64,000 bases of DNA from Erythrobacter neustonensis (lineage in GTDB: Bacteria; Pseudomonadota; Alphaproteobacteria; Sphingomonadales; Sphingomonadaceae). The stretch spans positions 1,860,001 to 1,924,000 of the forward strand of contig NZ_CP016033.1 in assembly GCF_001663175.1 (NCBI RefSeq), read 5' to 3'. The position numbers and the translations under genes are program-made. Below are positions 55,670-64,000 of the stretch, piece by piece. Every line of letters starts with the position of its first letter. The stretch's first letter is position 1. The notes beneath the pieces were generated by a model. That model ran no database searches. It was not told the DNA's origin and saw nothing but the letters and a program-made list of their open reading frames with translations.

Positions 55670-57067
55670 TCAGGGCGCGTATCGCGCGCGGATCGCATGC
55701 CACGATGCGCGCAGCCCAAGCCCTCTGCCTCCGCGGGCGCGGCCCGGTTTGGGGGTGGGGGACCAGGCGAAGGTGTCGAAATGCACCCAGTCGATTCCCT
55801 CGCCCACGAAGCGGTCGAGAAACAGTCCGGCGACGCTTGCCCCGGCATAGGGGTTGGCTGCCGAGTTCGCCATGTCGGCGACATCGGAAGCAAGGTATTC
55901 GCGGTAGCCATCATGCAACGGCAGTCGCCAGGCGGCATCGTCATGCGCTTTGCCTGCGGCGAGAAATTCGTCTGCCGTCGCATCATGGCGCGCGAACAGC
56001 GCAGGCAGATCAGGACCGAGCGCAACCCGCGCGGCGCCCGTCAGCGTGGCGAAATCGACGATCAGATCGGGATTTTCCTCCGACGCGCGGGTCAACGCAT
56101 CGCCCAGGATCAACCGCCCTTCGGCATCGGTGTTGTCCACCTCGACCGTCAGGCCCTGCCGCGTCTTCAGCACGTCGCCGGGGCGAAAGGCATTGCCCGA
56201 AATCGCATTTTCGACTGCCGGAACAAGCAGATGGAGCCGCACTTTCAGCCGCGCGTCCATCACGAGGCCTGCCAGCGCAATGGCATGGGCAGCACCCCCC
56301 ATGTCCTTTTTCATCAGCCGGCTGCTAGCGCCCGGCTTGATGTTCAGACCCCCGCTGTCGAAGCACACGCCCTTGCCGACCACTGCCAGCACCGGATGCG
56401 CAGGATCGCCCCAGACAAGATGCATCAACCGCGGCGCGTGGTGGCGCGCGGCGGCGCGGCCCACGGCGTGGACCATCGGGTATTCCTGTTCGAGCGCATC
56501 GCCGCGCACCACGGTGAGTTCGGCGTTGTGCGCCTTGGCCAGCCGTTCGCATTCGGCTTCGAGCGCGGCGGGGCCCATGTCTTCAGGCGCGGTGTTGACC
56601 AGATCGCGCAGCAGACATTCGGCTGCCGCTTCAGCGACTTGCGCATCGATTTGCCCGACCTGCGCGGTCAGCAGCACGCGGGGCCCCTGCACCTTGTCCT
56701 CGCTCTTGTAGCGGGTGAAGCGGTGCTGCCCGGTGATCCAGCCGAACATCGCGGGCCCCGGGCCAGCGCCTTCGCTTTCGGAAGCGAGCCGGTAGATGCC
56801 TTCGGGCAGTTCCTCGGCGAGCTTCGCAAGGCACCAGCTCGACAGGCTGTCGGGGTTGGCGACACCGCTGACGACGAACCAGGAATCGCCATCGGGAACA
56901 ATGGCATACTGGTATCCCGCGCCTTCGAACTTCTGCCCTGCCAGCACCGCGCGCTGGCCGGCGGAGAGGCGCTTGGCAAAGTCGCTGAAGCTTTCCTTGT
57001 TGACGAGGTGGATCGCAATTGCGTCTTCGCCGCGGTCGGGGCGGATCAGGGCTTTGGCTTCGCTCAT
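55670..57067 (-). CDS. Leucyl aminopeptidase (M17)
   Basis: 465 residues. Two-zinc metallopeptidase removing N-terminal residues in the cytoplasm. Metal and catalytic motifs: GKGVCFDSGGLNIKPGASSRLMKKDMGG (two parts) with Lys and Asp, and the signature NTDAEGRLILGDAL. N-terminal domain is less conserved, like other alphaproteobacterial LAPs. Begins at ATG 57067, 68 bp from the divergent lipoprotein gene. First gene of the LAP-SH3-argC set. Confidence 0.93.
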   Translation of the reverse strand: MSEAKALIRPDRGEDAIAIHLVNKESFSDFAKRLSAGQRAVLAGQKFEGAGYQYAIVPDGDSWFVVSGVANPDSLSSWCLAKLAEELPEGIYRLASESEGAGPGPAMFGWITGQHRFTRYKSEDKVQGPRVLLTAQVGQIDAQVAEAAAECLLRDLVNTAPEDMGPAALEAECERLAKAHNAELTVVRGDALEQEYPMVHAVGRAAARHHAPRLMHLVWGDPAHPVLAVVGKGVCFDSGGLNIKPGASSRLMKKDMGGAAHAIALAGLVMDARLKVRLHLLVPAVENAISGNAFRPGDVLKTRQGLTVEVDNTDAEGRLILGDALTRASEENPDLIVDFATLTGAARVALGPDLPALFARHDATADEFLAAGKAHDDAAWRLPLHDGYREYLASDVADMANSAANPYAGASVAGLFLDRFVGEGIDWVHFDTFAWSPTPKPGRARGGRGLGLRASWHAIRARYAP

Positions 57068-57134
57068 TCCCGTTCCATAAGCCTTGCCTGCCCAATGTCA
57101 CCAGTGGATTCGGGCATGGCACGGGAGAGCGATC

Positions 57135-58061
57135 ATGACACCGGCAATGTTTCACGTGAAACAGCGCGATTTCGGCACCCCAAACGGTGTCTGGCAGGGG
57201 TCTAACCGGGATCAAACCCGGATCAAGAAGGCGCGAACCGCGCTTTTGATGGTGGCAAGCGCGGTCATGCTCGCTGCCTGTTCCTCGCCCGAGGAGATCG
57301 CGCAAGGCACCGCAACCGCGCAGGCCACCACCGCCGCAGCGCAGCCGCCCGCACCTCCGACGCCGCCGGCCGTGGACGCAGCGAAGGTTGAATTCACCGA
57401 CAATGCCGCCGATGGCGAGGCCAAGCGCGAGTTTGCTTACGGCTGGCCCGCCGAAGCCGCCGCGATCCCAGCGCTTGCCGCGCGGCTGACCGCCGACCGC
57501 GACAAGCTGCTTGCCGAACAGAAGGCCGACTGGAGCAGCGCATTGAAGGAGTTCGGCAACAGCGACTGCATCGGCTGCGTCAACCGCGATTTTTCCAAGA
57601 CGTGGGAAGTGGTCGCCAACCTGCCGCGCTTCCTGTCGCTGTCCTACGGTTTTTACGCCTACACCGGCGGCGCGCATGGCAACAGCGCATCGGGCGGTCT
57701 GGTGTGGGACCGCGAGGCGGATGCAGCGGTCGAACCACGCGCCTTCTTCACTTCGGCCAAGGCGATGCAGGATGTGCTGGGCCCGCGCTGGTGCAAGGCG
57801 TTGTCGGGTGCGCGCCGTGCCAAGATGGGGGGCGAGGGCCCGGTCGATGAAAGCACCTTCCCGTGCCCGCCGATCGCCGATCTCACCGTGCTGCTGGGAT
57901 CGAAGGGCAAAACCGGCTTCGACCGGATCGGGTTGATCGCCGATCCCTATGTCGCAGGCTCCTATGCCGAAGGCGATTACGAGGTGACCATCCCCGTCAC
58001 CGCCGATATCCTCGCGATCGTCAAACCCGAATACAAGGCGGCTTTTAACCTCGGAAAGTAG
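57135..58061 (+). CDS. Lipoprotein with DUF3298/DUF4163-type domain
   Basis: 308 residues from ATG 57135, which follows GGGAGAG with good spacing. The lipobox LAACSS lies unusually far in (about residue 50), so the N-region is long. It is long because codons 5-10 (FHVKQ) are the parS sequence. The body has a TYGxxxYTGGAHGN-like segment, SLSYGFYAYTGGAHGNSAS, typical of DUF3298 with PdaC/RsiV-like fold, and a CIGC motif. Periplasm-facing lipoprotein of unknown role. 32 bp before map. Confidence 0.82.
   Translation: MTPAMFHVKQRDFGTPNGVWQGSNRDQTRIKKARTALLMVASAVMLAACSSPEEIAQGTATAQATTAAAQPPAPPTPPAVDAAKVEFTDNAADGEAKREFAYGWPAEAAAIPALAARLTADRDKLLAEQKADWSSALKEFGNSDCIGCVNRDFSKTWEVVANLPRFLSLSYGFYAYTGGAHGNSASGGLVWDREADAAVEPRAFFTSAKAMQDVLGPRWCKALSGARRAKMGGEGPVDESTFPCPPIADLTVLLGSKGKTGFDRIGLIADPYVAGSYAEGDYEVTIPVTADILAIVKPEYKAAFNLGK
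57148..57163. other. parS centromere site
   Basis: TGTTTCACGTGAAACA, a perfect 16-bp palindrome equal to the bacterial parS consensus bound by ParB. It overlaps codons 5-10 of the lipoprotein gene. One exact copy in the window; another CACGTG near 13181 lacks the flanks. Confidence 0.9.
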
Positions 58062-58093
58062 CAATCCGGCCAAGGCTGCGCTATGTAAGGGCG

Positions 58094-58921
58094 ATGCACG
58101 ATTATCAACTCGTTGACGGCGACAAGACCGTCTACCGCGATGGCTCCATCAAACTGCACACCCCCGAAGGGTTCGAGGGCATGCGCAAGGCCGGGCGGCT
58201 GGCCGCTGAAATTCTCGATGCCTGCGCCGAGATGGTGCAGCCGGGCGTCACCACGGGCAGCATCGACGATGCGATCCGGGGAATGATGCTCGATGCGGGC
58301 GCGGTGCCCGCAACGCTGGGTTACCGCGGCTATGCACACAGTTCGTGCATTTCGATCAACCATGTGATCTGCCACGGGATTCCGGGCGACAAGGTGCTGA
58401 AGGATGGCGACATCCTCAACATCGACGTGACCCCGCTGGTCGATGGCTGGCACGGCGACACCAGCCGGATGTTCTTTGCCGGCGAACCTTCGATCAAGGC
58501 GCGCAAGCTGGTCGAGGTGACCTATGAATGCCTGATGCTGGGCATCGCGGCGGCGCAGCCCGGCGCGCGACTGGGCGATATCGGCGCCGCGATCGAAGCC
58601 CATGCCAGCCAGTATCGTTACGGCGTGGTGCGCGAGTTCTGCGGGCATGGTCTTGGCCGCCTGTTCCACGATGCGCCCGAAGTGGTCCATGCGGCGAAAG
58701 CCGGCACCGGACCGGAACTGCGCCCGGGAATGTTCTTCACGATCGAACCGATGATCAACCTCGGCAAGCCCTGGGCCAAGGTGCTGGGCGATGGCTGGAC
58801 CGCGGTGACGCGCGACAAGAGCCTTTCGGCGCAGTTCGAGCATTCGATCGCGATCACCGAAACGGGCAACGAGATCTTCACCAAGAGCCCGACCGGACGC
58901 GACTGCCCGCCTTACGTTTGA
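58094..58921 (+). CDS. map: Methionine aminopeptidase type I
   Basis: 275 residues. Removes initiator methionine. Metal ligands: Asp in NIDVTPLVDGWHGDTSRMF (two Asp), His in REFCGHGLGRLFHDAPEVVH, Glu in FTIEPMINLG and Glu in AQFEHSIAITE. The second His (H in FCGHG) and substrate His are present. Cytoplasmic. A strong stem-loop follows the stop. Confidence 0.96.
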   Translation: MHDYQLVDGDKTVYRDGSIKLHTPEGFEGMRKAGRLAAEILDACAEMVQPGVTTGSIDDAIRGMMLDAGAVPATLGYRGYAHSSCISINHVICHGIPGDKVLKDGDILNIDVTPLVDGWHGDTSRMFFAGEPSIKARKLVEVTYECLMLGIAAAQPGARLGDIGAAIEAHASQYRYGVVREFCGHGLGRLFHDAPEVVHAAKAGTGPELRPGMFFTIEPMINLGKPWAKVLGDGWTAVTRDKSLSAQFEHSIAITETGNEIFTKSPTGRDCPPYV

Positions 58922-58935
58922 GGCAGTGCCAATAA

Positions 58936-58969
58936 CGCCTCCCCGGGCTTAGGCCACACCGGGGAGGCG
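58936..58969. terminator. Stem-loop between map and ccmB
   Basis: CGCCTCCCCGG (58936-58946) and CCGGGGAGGCG (58959-58969) pair perfectly with a 12-base loop. Convergent stops lie either side; minus-strand continuation is TTATTGG. T runs are short. Confidence 0.65.
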
Positions 58970-59015
58970 CATATCTCAGGTGCCCCTTGATCCCGCCCGC
59001 GTGCGGCTTATCGCA

Positions 59016-59666
59016 TCAATTCTCGCGGGCGGCGCGGATCGCGGCTCCGGCGGCGAAGGGCGCTGCGGCGACAAGGGCAAGACTGATCGCGCCGACGAAG
59101 CCGATGCTGACCGGGTCCGACCGTGCAAGCGCGCCTGCCCCGAAAATCAGGATCGGGAGCGCGAGCGGGATCAGCAGCAGCCCTGAAAGCGCCGCACCTG
59201 CGCGCAAGCTGGCGGTGAGCGCGGCGATCATCAGCCCGATTGCGGCAAGGCCCGGTGTGCCCGTGAGCAGGCCGAGCAGCAGGATGGTGAAGGTTTCGCC
59301 CTCGATCTTGAGCAGCGCGGCAGCGGGGAAGGTGGCGAGCAGCAGCGGCGGGCCGAAACTGAGCCAATGGGCGAGCAATCGCACTGCCATCATCGCCTCT
59401 TCGGCCACCCCGCGCAGTTTGAGCTGGTCGAAAAAGCCCAGCTGGATGTCGCGCGCGACCAGCTTTTCCAAGGGCAGGATCGCGGCAAGCAGCGCGCCGA
59501 TCCACACCACCCCGCCGCCGGTTTTCGCCAGCACATTGGCATCCGGCCCGACGGCAAAGGGAAACAGCATCGCCACCGCGACGAAGAACACCGTGGGCAG
59601 CGCCGCGCCGCTGCCGGTGAAGGGGAAGAACTGCGCCAGATCGCGGCGGAGAAGGGATGCAATCAT
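59016..59666 (-). CDS. ccmB: Heme exporter membrane subunit CcmB
   Basis: 216 residues, six membrane helices, subunit of the CcmABCD complex for cytochrome c maturation. Motifs: RRDLAQFFPFTGSGAALPTVFF, WIGALLAAILPLEKLVARDIQLG and the C-terminal helices. Start ATG 59666 overlaps the ccmA stop as ATGA. ccmC and ccmD are not adjacent; the map gene convergently follows. Confidence 0.93.
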   Translation of the reverse strand: MIASLLRRDLAQFFPFTGSGAALPTVFFVAVAMLFPFAVGPDANVLAKTGGGVVWIGALLAAILPLEKLVARDIQLGFFDQLKLRGVAEEAMMAVRLLAHWLSFGPPLLLATFPAAALLKIEGETFTILLLGLLTGTPGLAAIGLMIAALTASLRAGAALSGLLLIPLALPILIFGAGALARSDPVSIGFVGAISLALVAAAPFAAGAAIRAAREN

Positions 59667-60274
59667 GCCGCGTCCTCCGTTTCGGCAGGCGCGAAATCCT
59701 CGATGGCAAGCCGTGTCATCCCCGGCACGTCGAGCGGCTGGTGCGAGGCGATCAGCGCGATCCCGCCGGCTGCGCAGTGATCGCGCACCAGTTCGCCGAC
59801 GAGGCTTTGCGATGCGGTATCGAGGCCGCTCAAAGGCTCGTCGAGCAGCCAGATCGGCGCCGCCTGTCCCAGCACGCGGGCCAAGGCTGCGCGCTTGGTC
59901 TGCCCGGTCGACAAATAGCGCACGGGCACTTCGGCAAGCCCATCGAGCCGCAGCCGCGCGAGGATCGCGGGCGTGTCGTCCGCGCGGTCGAGTGCGAACC
60001 AGAACGCCAGCGCGCGGGCCAGCGGCAGGTCGGGATCGAGCCCGGTGCGCTCGCCCAGCAGCGCCAGCGCGCCGTCGCGGTTGACGCGCCCGGCATAGGG
60101 GGAGGTCAGCCCGGCGAGCGCGCGGATCAGCGTGGTCTTGCCCGCGCCGTTCGCGCCCGTCACATGGCACGCCGCGCCCGCATCGAGCCGGAACGACAGG
60201 CGCCGGAACAACAGGCGGTCCCCGCGCCGGCAGGCGAGATTTTCAGCCGCGAGAAAGGGGGAGGGCGCTTGCAT
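59663..60274 (-). CDS. ccmA: Heme exporter ATP-binding subunit CcmA
   Basis: 203 residues. ABC ATPase: Walker A TGANGAGKTTLIRAL, signature LSTGQTKRAALARV (degenerate, as usual for CcmA), Walker B IWLLDEPLSGLD, switch His in LIASHQPLD. Start at ATG 60274; a TTG three codons upstream is the nominal frame limit. Works with CcmB on heme-CcmE release. Confidence 0.93.
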   Translation of the reverse strand: MQAPSPFLAAENLACRRGDRLLFRRLSFRLDAGAACHVTGANGAGKTTLIRALAGLTSPYAGRVNRDGALALLGERTGLDPDLPLARALAFWFALDRADDTPAILARLRLDGLAEVPVRYLSTGQTKRAALARVLGQAAPIWLLDEPLSGLDTASQSLVGELVRDHCAAGGIALIASHQPLDVPGMTRLAIEDFAPAETEDAA

Positions 60275-60338
60275 TGGACCCAAGCGTTAGGGAAAAGGGC
60301 CGCCCCAAACAAGCGACCCCGTTCAAGGAATTGCCCCG

Positions 60339-60638
60339 ATGTCCGTGCCCGAACTTGCCGCCGAAGAAACCGCCGCATTGCTGGCCGCGCATCCCGACTG
60401 GGCGAGCGCACGCGATGGCAAGGCGATTGCGCGCACGTTCCTGTTCAAGGATTTTTCCGAGGCCTGGGGCTTCATGAACCGCGTCGCGCTGCTCGCCGAA
60501 GCACAGGACCATCACCCCGAATGGTTCAACGTCTACAACCGGGTCGAGGTGACGCTGACCACGCATGATGCGGGCACTGCGGGAGGGCTGTCCGCACGCG
60601 ATGCCAAGATGGCAGCGGCGATCGATCGTCTTCTTTGA
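60339..60638 (+). CDS. phhB: 4a-hydroxytetrahydrobiopterin dehydratase (PCD/DCoH)
   Basis: 99 residues. Recycles pterin for aromatic amino-acid hydroxylases. The active-site motif [26 protein letters not shown] (two parts) with paired histidines and the later His is complete. Divergent from ccmA with 64 bp between. No phenylalanine hydroxylase gene is next to it. Confidence 0.93.
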   Translation: MSVPELAAEETAALLAAHPDWASARDGKAIARTFLFKDFSEAWGFMNRVALLAEAQDHHPEWFNVYNRVEVTLTTHDAGTAGGLSARDAKMAAAIDRLL

Positions 60639-60769
60639 GGAGCGTGTCCCATCCGGGACGCGCGTTCCTCGCTCACGCGGCCTGACGGCCGCATCGCTGC
60701 GGGCGGCCGTTCGGCCTTGCGGTCACTGGCGCGACCGTTCAGCGCCTCTTTGCAAGACAGGCGGACCTG
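60639..60769. repeat. Spacer with dispersed repeat copy
   Basis: A hairpin GCGTGTCCC-ATCC-GGGACGCGC (60642-60663) follows the phhB stop. At 60700-60723 stands the same 24-base word found at 30296-30319. No gene. Confidence 0.6.
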
Positions 60770-61576
60770 TTACCGCCCCAGCGGCCTCGAACTGCCGCGC
60801 AGCTGCTTGCGCACCTTGCCCGGCATCCAGCGCTTGGCAAAGGCCATCCGCTTTGCCGTCGCGCCGACGAAATAGTCGAGCTTGCTGCCGTGCACCGCGT
60901 CCCAGATCGCTTCGGCGACGCGTTCGACCGGAGTGATCTCCAGCCCCGCTGCGCGCACATTGTCGCGGATCGCGATGTTCGACTTGCGGTTGCCCGTGCC
61001 GTTCAGCAGCGGGGTTTCGATGAAGCCCGGGCACACCGAGGCGACCGTGATCCCGTCCGCCGCCCATTCGGCATCGAGGCTTTCACTGACCGCGCGCACC
61101 CCGAACTTGGTCGCGCAGTACACGCTCATCCCCGCGCTGCCCGCGATACCGGCGGCGCTGGCGATGTTGACCAGCGCCGATCCCGGCCCGGCGGCCTTGA
61201 GATAGGGGTAGGCGGCCTGCGCACCGTAAAGCACGCCCTTCAGGTTGATATCGAGGCAGCGGTCGATTTCCTCTGGGTCGAGTTCGGACAGCGAGCCGCC
61301 CGTGCCGATCCCGGCATTGTTGACCAGCACATCGATCCGCCCGCCCGCCGCCGCGGCGAAGCTTGCCAGCGCGCTGTCCCATGCCGCCCGGTCGCGCACG
61401 TCGAGCCTGCCCGACCATTTCGCCGAGCCCGCAACCTGCGCCAGCGTTTCGGCCATGCCGTCTTCGGAAATGTCCGCCACCCCGACGAACCATCCGGCTT
61501 TTGCAAAATGCAACGCGGCGGCGCGTCCGATGCCCGATCCGCCGCCGGTGATGAAAATGCTGCGCTGCTGGCTCAT
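60770..61576 (-). CDS. SDR-family oxidoreductase
   Basis: 268 residues. Cofactor loop TGGGSGIG at residues 10-17, Asp in GVADISEDG indicating NAD preference, NNAGIGTGG, catalytic Ser140, Tyr153 and Lys157 (SVYCATKFG). C-terminal extension with PVERVAEAIWDAVHGSKLDYFVGATAKRM (by parts) and a basic end. Substrate unknown. Convergent with phhB through the repeat spacer. Confidence 0.9.
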   Translation of the reverse strand: MSQQRSIFITGGGSGIGRAAALHFAKAGWFVGVADISEDGMAETLAQVAGSAKWSGRLDVRDRAAWDSALASFAAAAGGRIDVLVNNAGIGTGGSLSELDPEEIDRCLDINLKGVLYGAQAAYPYLKAAGPGSALVNIASAAGIAGSAGMSVYCATKFGVRAVSESLDAEWAADGITVASVCPGFIETPLLNGTGNRKSNIAIRDNVRAAGLEITPVERVAEAIWDAVHGSKLDYFVGATAKRMAFAKRWMPGKVRKQLRGSSRPLGR

Positions 61577-61786
61577 GGATATTGCCTCTTCCCGATTGTC
61601 GTTTGCGTGCAGGTCTAGAGCGCCCGCGCGCGCTTGTCAGCCATCAGCTTGCAGCAGTGCACCGCTGCCGCAGCATCGTTCCGCTCCGGCCAGATTTTGC
61701 CGCAGATGGTTAGGATGAATTAACCATTTTGCAGATAGGACACCTCACATCCGGGTGCGGGGCATTGCGGGACATACGTGGGGAAA
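61577..61786. other. 210-bp divergent spacer
   Basis: No gene. Contains ATGGTTA-GGATGAAT-TAACCAT (61706-61727), an inverted repeat of 7-bp arms about 60 bp before the next gene, and AT-rich sequence likely to hold its promoter. Confidence 0.45.
61706..61727. promoter_or_regulatory. Inverted repeat upstream of FAD oxidoreductase gene
   Basis: ATGGTTA (61706-61712) and TAACCAT (61721-61727) face each other over 8 bases. TTAACCAT is a CtrA-like half-site, but spacing differs from the usual TTAA-N7-TTAA, so the factor is uncertain. Confidence 0.4.
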
Positions 61787-63445
61787 ATGGACGACATGGA
61801 CAACGAGGCCGGCCCGATTGCAGCAGACCTTCCGGGCGTGCTGAATGTCGACGTGGTGATCATCGGGGCCGGGCCTGCCGGGCTGACCGCAGGCTACCAG
61901 CTGACCAAGGCGGGCAAGACCGTCGCGATCATCGAGCAGGACCCGGTCTATGTCGGCGGGATCAGCCGCACGGTCGAACACGAAGGCTACCGCTTCGACA
62001 TCGGCGGACACCGTTTCTTTTCCAAGTCGCAGGCTGTGGTCGATCTGTGGAACGAGATCCTGCCTGACGATTTCATCCAGCGCCCGCGGATGAGCCGCAT
62101 CTATTACGAGGGCAAGTTCTACTCCTACCCGCTGCGCGCCTTCGAGGCGCTGGGCAATCTGGGCATCCTGCGTTCGACCGCGTGCATGGCAAGCTACCTG
62201 TGGCGCCGCGCGTTCCCGATCCGGGAGGTGAAAAGCTTCGAGGACTGGACCACCAACCAGTTCGGCGAAAAGCTCTATTCGATCTTCTTCAAGACCTACA
62301 CCGAGAAGGTGTGGGGCATGCCCTGCAACGAAATGAGCGCGGACTGGGCCGCGCAGCGGATCAAGGGCCTGTCCCTGATGGGCGCAGTGGTCGACGGGTT
62401 GAAGCGCAGCCTTGGTCTCAACAAGCGGCCCAATGACGGGCAGGCGGTCAAGACCCTGCTCGAAACCTTCCGCTATCCGCGGCTTGGCCCGGGCATGATG
62501 TGGGATGCCGCGCGCGACAAGATCATCGCCAGCGGCAAGGGGCAGGTGCTGATGGGCCACAGCCTCGACCGGCTGGCGAGCGACGGGCAGGGCGGCTGGT
62601 CGATGACCGCGCAAGGCACGCAAGGTCTGGTGCAGATCCGCGCCGCCCATGCGATCAGCTCGGCACCGATGCGCGAACTGGCCAAGCGTTTGCACCCGCT
62701 GCCCGCCACCACGCTGGAAGCGAGCCGCTTGCGCTACCGCGACTTCCTGACCGTGGCGCTGATGATCGACAGCGAAGACCTTTTCCCCGACAACTGGATC
62801 TACATCCACGACAGCAAGGTGAAGGTCGGCCGGGTGCAGAACTTCCGCTCGTGGTCGCCCGAAATGGTGCCCGATGAAAAGGTCGCCTGCGTGGGCCTTG
62901 AATATTTCTGCTTCGAAGGCGACGGGCTGTGGTCCGCGCCCGATGCCGAGCTTGTCGAACTGGCGAAGCGCGAGATGGAAATCCTCGGCCTGGTCGATCC
63001 GGCCAAGGTGATCGGCGGCGCGGTGGTGCGACAGGAAAAGGCATATCCGGTCTATGACGAGGATTACGCCGCCAATGTCGCCGCGATGCGCCGCGAACTC
63101 GAAGCGCGCTTCCCGACGTTGCATCTGGTCGGGCGCAACGGGATGCACCGTTACAACAATCAGGATCACGCGATGATGACCGCAATGCTGACCGCGGAAA
63201 ATATCCTTGCCGGTCGCCGCGTCTATGACACTTGGTGCGTCAACGAGGATGCCGAGTATCACGAGGCGGGCGAGGAAGGCGCGCAGACCGATCTGCTCGC
63301 ACCCGAAAGCGATCCGGCGACCCGTCCGCTCACCCCCGATCAGATCGCAGCGCTGACCAGCCTGCGCGGCGTTCCCGAGCCTCTGGCATCCGCGCCCGGC
63401 GCCGCCGGCACGCGCGAAGGACAGCCGCAGCGCAAATCGGCATAG
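61787..63445 (+). CDS. FAD/NAD(P)-dependent oxidoreductase, UGM-like
   Basis: 552 residues from ATG 61787 (GTG 61778 and ATG 61796 are alternatives). Rossmann fold VVIIGAGPAGLTAGYQLTKAG, GG motif VYVGGISRTVEHEGYRFDIGGHRFF, then FFKTYTEKVWGMPCNEMSADWAAQRIKG (parts), resembling UDP-galactopyranose mutase-related and protoporphyrinogen oxidase-like flavoproteins. Last 50 residues are low complexity. Linked to a GtrA gene 14 bp downstream, so a role in lipid-linked sugar or surface polysaccharide is likely. Reaction unknown. Confidence 0.88.
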   Translation: MDDMDNEAGPIAADLPGVLNVDVVIIGAGPAGLTAGYQLTKAGKTVAIIEQDPVYVGGISRTVEHEGYRFDIGGHRFFSKSQAVVDLWNEILPDDFIQRPRMSRIYYEGKFYSYPLRAFEALGNLGILRSTACMASYLWRRAFPIREVKSFEDWTTNQFGEKLYSIFFKTYTEKVWGMPCNEMSADWAAQRIKGLSLMGAVVDGLKRSLGLNKRPNDGQAVKTLLETFRYPRLGPGMMWDAARDKIIASGKGQVLMGHSLDRLASDGQGGWSMTAQGTQGLVQIRAAHAISSAPMRELAKRLHPLPATTLEASRLRYRDFLTVALMIDSEDLFPDNWIYIHDSKVKVGRVQNFRSWSPEMVPDEKVACVGLEYFCFEGDGLWSAPDAELVELAKREMEILGLVDPAKVIGGAVVRQEKAYPVYDEDYAANVAAMRRELEARFPTLHLVGRNGMHRYNNQDHAMMTAMLTAENILAGRRVYDTWCVNEDAEYHEAGEEGAQTDLLAPESDPATRPLTPDQIAALTSLRGVPEPLASAPGAAGTREGQPQRKSA

Positions 63446-63458
63446 GGCGGAAGTTTCG

Positions 63459-63884
63459 ATGGTGCGTGGCATGGCTCACCCGCTGGCGATGCTGGCGCAG
63501 CGTGCGGGTGATATCCGCTTTCTGCGCTATCTGGGGGCAAGCGTGGGTGCGCTGGCGGTGGATGCGGCGGTGATGTTCGCATTGATCGGCGGCGAGGTGA
63601 TGGCCCCGCTCGCCACGGCGCTGGGCTATTCGCTGGGGATTGCGGTCCACTGGCTGCTTTCGAGCCGGCTCGTGTTTCGCGAAGGTGTTGCTGCCACGGG
63701 CCGCGCGCGCACCGCGCAAAAGGCGAGCTTCGTCGTTTCGGCCGTTGCCGGCCTGGTGCTGACCACGCTGATCGTCAGCGCCGCACAGATGGCCGGGCTC
63801 GATCTCAGGATCGCCAAGATCGCGGCAATCGGGGCAAGTTTCCTGCTGACCTATGCCCTGCGCGCGCATATCGTCTTTCGATGA
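63459..63884 (+). CDS. GtrA-family membrane protein
   Basis: 141 residues with four membrane helices: RFLRYLGASVGALAVDAAVMFALI, PLATALGYSLGIAVHWLLSSRLVF, AQKASFVVSAVAGLVLTTLIVS and LRIAKIAAIGASFLLTYALRAHIVF. The DUF/GtrA hallmark NY/S-R-xxVF occurs as LLSSRLVFRE. Thought to flip undecaprenyl-phosphate sugars. Stop overlaps the next start as ATGA. Confidence 0.9.
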   Translation: MVRGMAHPLAMLAQRAGDIRFLRYLGASVGALAVDAAVMFALIGGEVMAPLATALGYSLGIAVHWLLSSRLVFREGVAATGRARTAQKASFVVSAVAGLVLTTLIVSAAQMAGLDLRIAKIAAIGASFLLTYALRAHIVFR

Positions 63885-64000
63885 ACGCCGGACTTGCGCA
63901 GGCCGGATCGGTGGTGCAGCGCCGCCCGGTGCCGGCGATCACGCTGATCTGGGCGCTGGTGGCAGTGCTGCTTGCGGCGCTATCGCCGGGTCTTACGCAG
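63881..64000 (+). CDS. N-terminus of a membrane protein (cut by window end)
   Basis: Forty codons only: MNAGLAQAGSVVQRRPVP then a hydrophobic helix ITLIWALVAVLLAALSPGL. Starts at ATG 63881, overlapping the GtrA stop by four bases. Position after GtrA suggests a glycosyltransferase or other polysaccharide membrane enzyme, but too little is visible. Confidence 0.6.
   Translation, partial: MNAGLAQAGSVVQRRPVPAITLIWALVAVLLAALSPGLTQ

Overview
The window is chromosomal DNA from a high-GC alphaproteobacterium, most likely order Sphingomonadales, family Erythrobacteraceae (Erythrobacter/Porphyrobacter type). This rests on gene content and order: paired TonB-dependent receptors with ~1000-residue sequences, a crotonase/thiolase/SDR set, nagZ-scpA-scpB-tatABC, tamA-tamB, APH-type ThrB, type-2 ArgC, Bpt transferase, and strong GC bias at third codon positions. 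It looks like ordinary core genome. I see no prophage, insertion sequence, CRISPR array, rRNA or tRNA gene. The organism name is inference.

Layout. 1-5.5 kb: 3' end of clpB, a bidirectional terminator, and a convergent TonB receptor. 5.9-13.2 kb (minus strand): a small exported protein, then a receptor followed by a TPR-2OG-Fe(II) oxygenase and a TPR-sulfotransferase that overlap by ATGA. 13.5-17.1 kb (plus): thiolase, SDR, crotonase and MarR regulator, an acyl-CoA module. 17.2-24.6 kb (minus): a Tad/Cpa pilus cluster (cpaA-cpaB-cpaC-cpaD-cpaE-tadB-tadC) in which the expected cpaF ATPase gene is missing between cpaE and tadB. 24.7-30.2 kb: alpha/beta hydrolase, D-amino-acid dehydrogenase-like flavoprotein, DUF1508 protein, rnhA, thrB, ispH and a lipoprotein. 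30.4-37.2 kb (plus): argS, SPOR protein, nagZ, scpA, scpB, tatA, tatB, tatC. 37.2-48 kb: exported amidohydrolase, threonine deaminase, bpt, tamA, tamB.

48-52 kb: a phage-type lysozyme gene without phage neighbours faces a divergent XRE-regulator/membrane-protein pair. Three tandem 17-bp palindromic repeats lie between them. A Na+/Ca2+ exchanger and an unrecognised 477-residue protein follow. 52.2-57.1 kb (minus): glnB-glnA with a near-consensus sigma-54 promoter and an intrinsic terminator, then an aminopeptidase, SH3 protein and argC group. At 57148-57163 there is a perfect 16-bp parS centromere sequence inside the first codons of a lipoprotein gene. 58-64 kb: map, ccmA-ccmB, phhB, an SDR, and the start of a polysaccharide/lipid-linked sugar type cluster (FAD oxidoreductase, GtrA, a truncated membrane protein).

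Most genes are housekeeping. The points most worth following are the parS site, the 17-bp operator array, the receptor-oxygenase-sulfotransferase operon, the missing cpaF, and the conserved upstream element shared by the two receptor genes.
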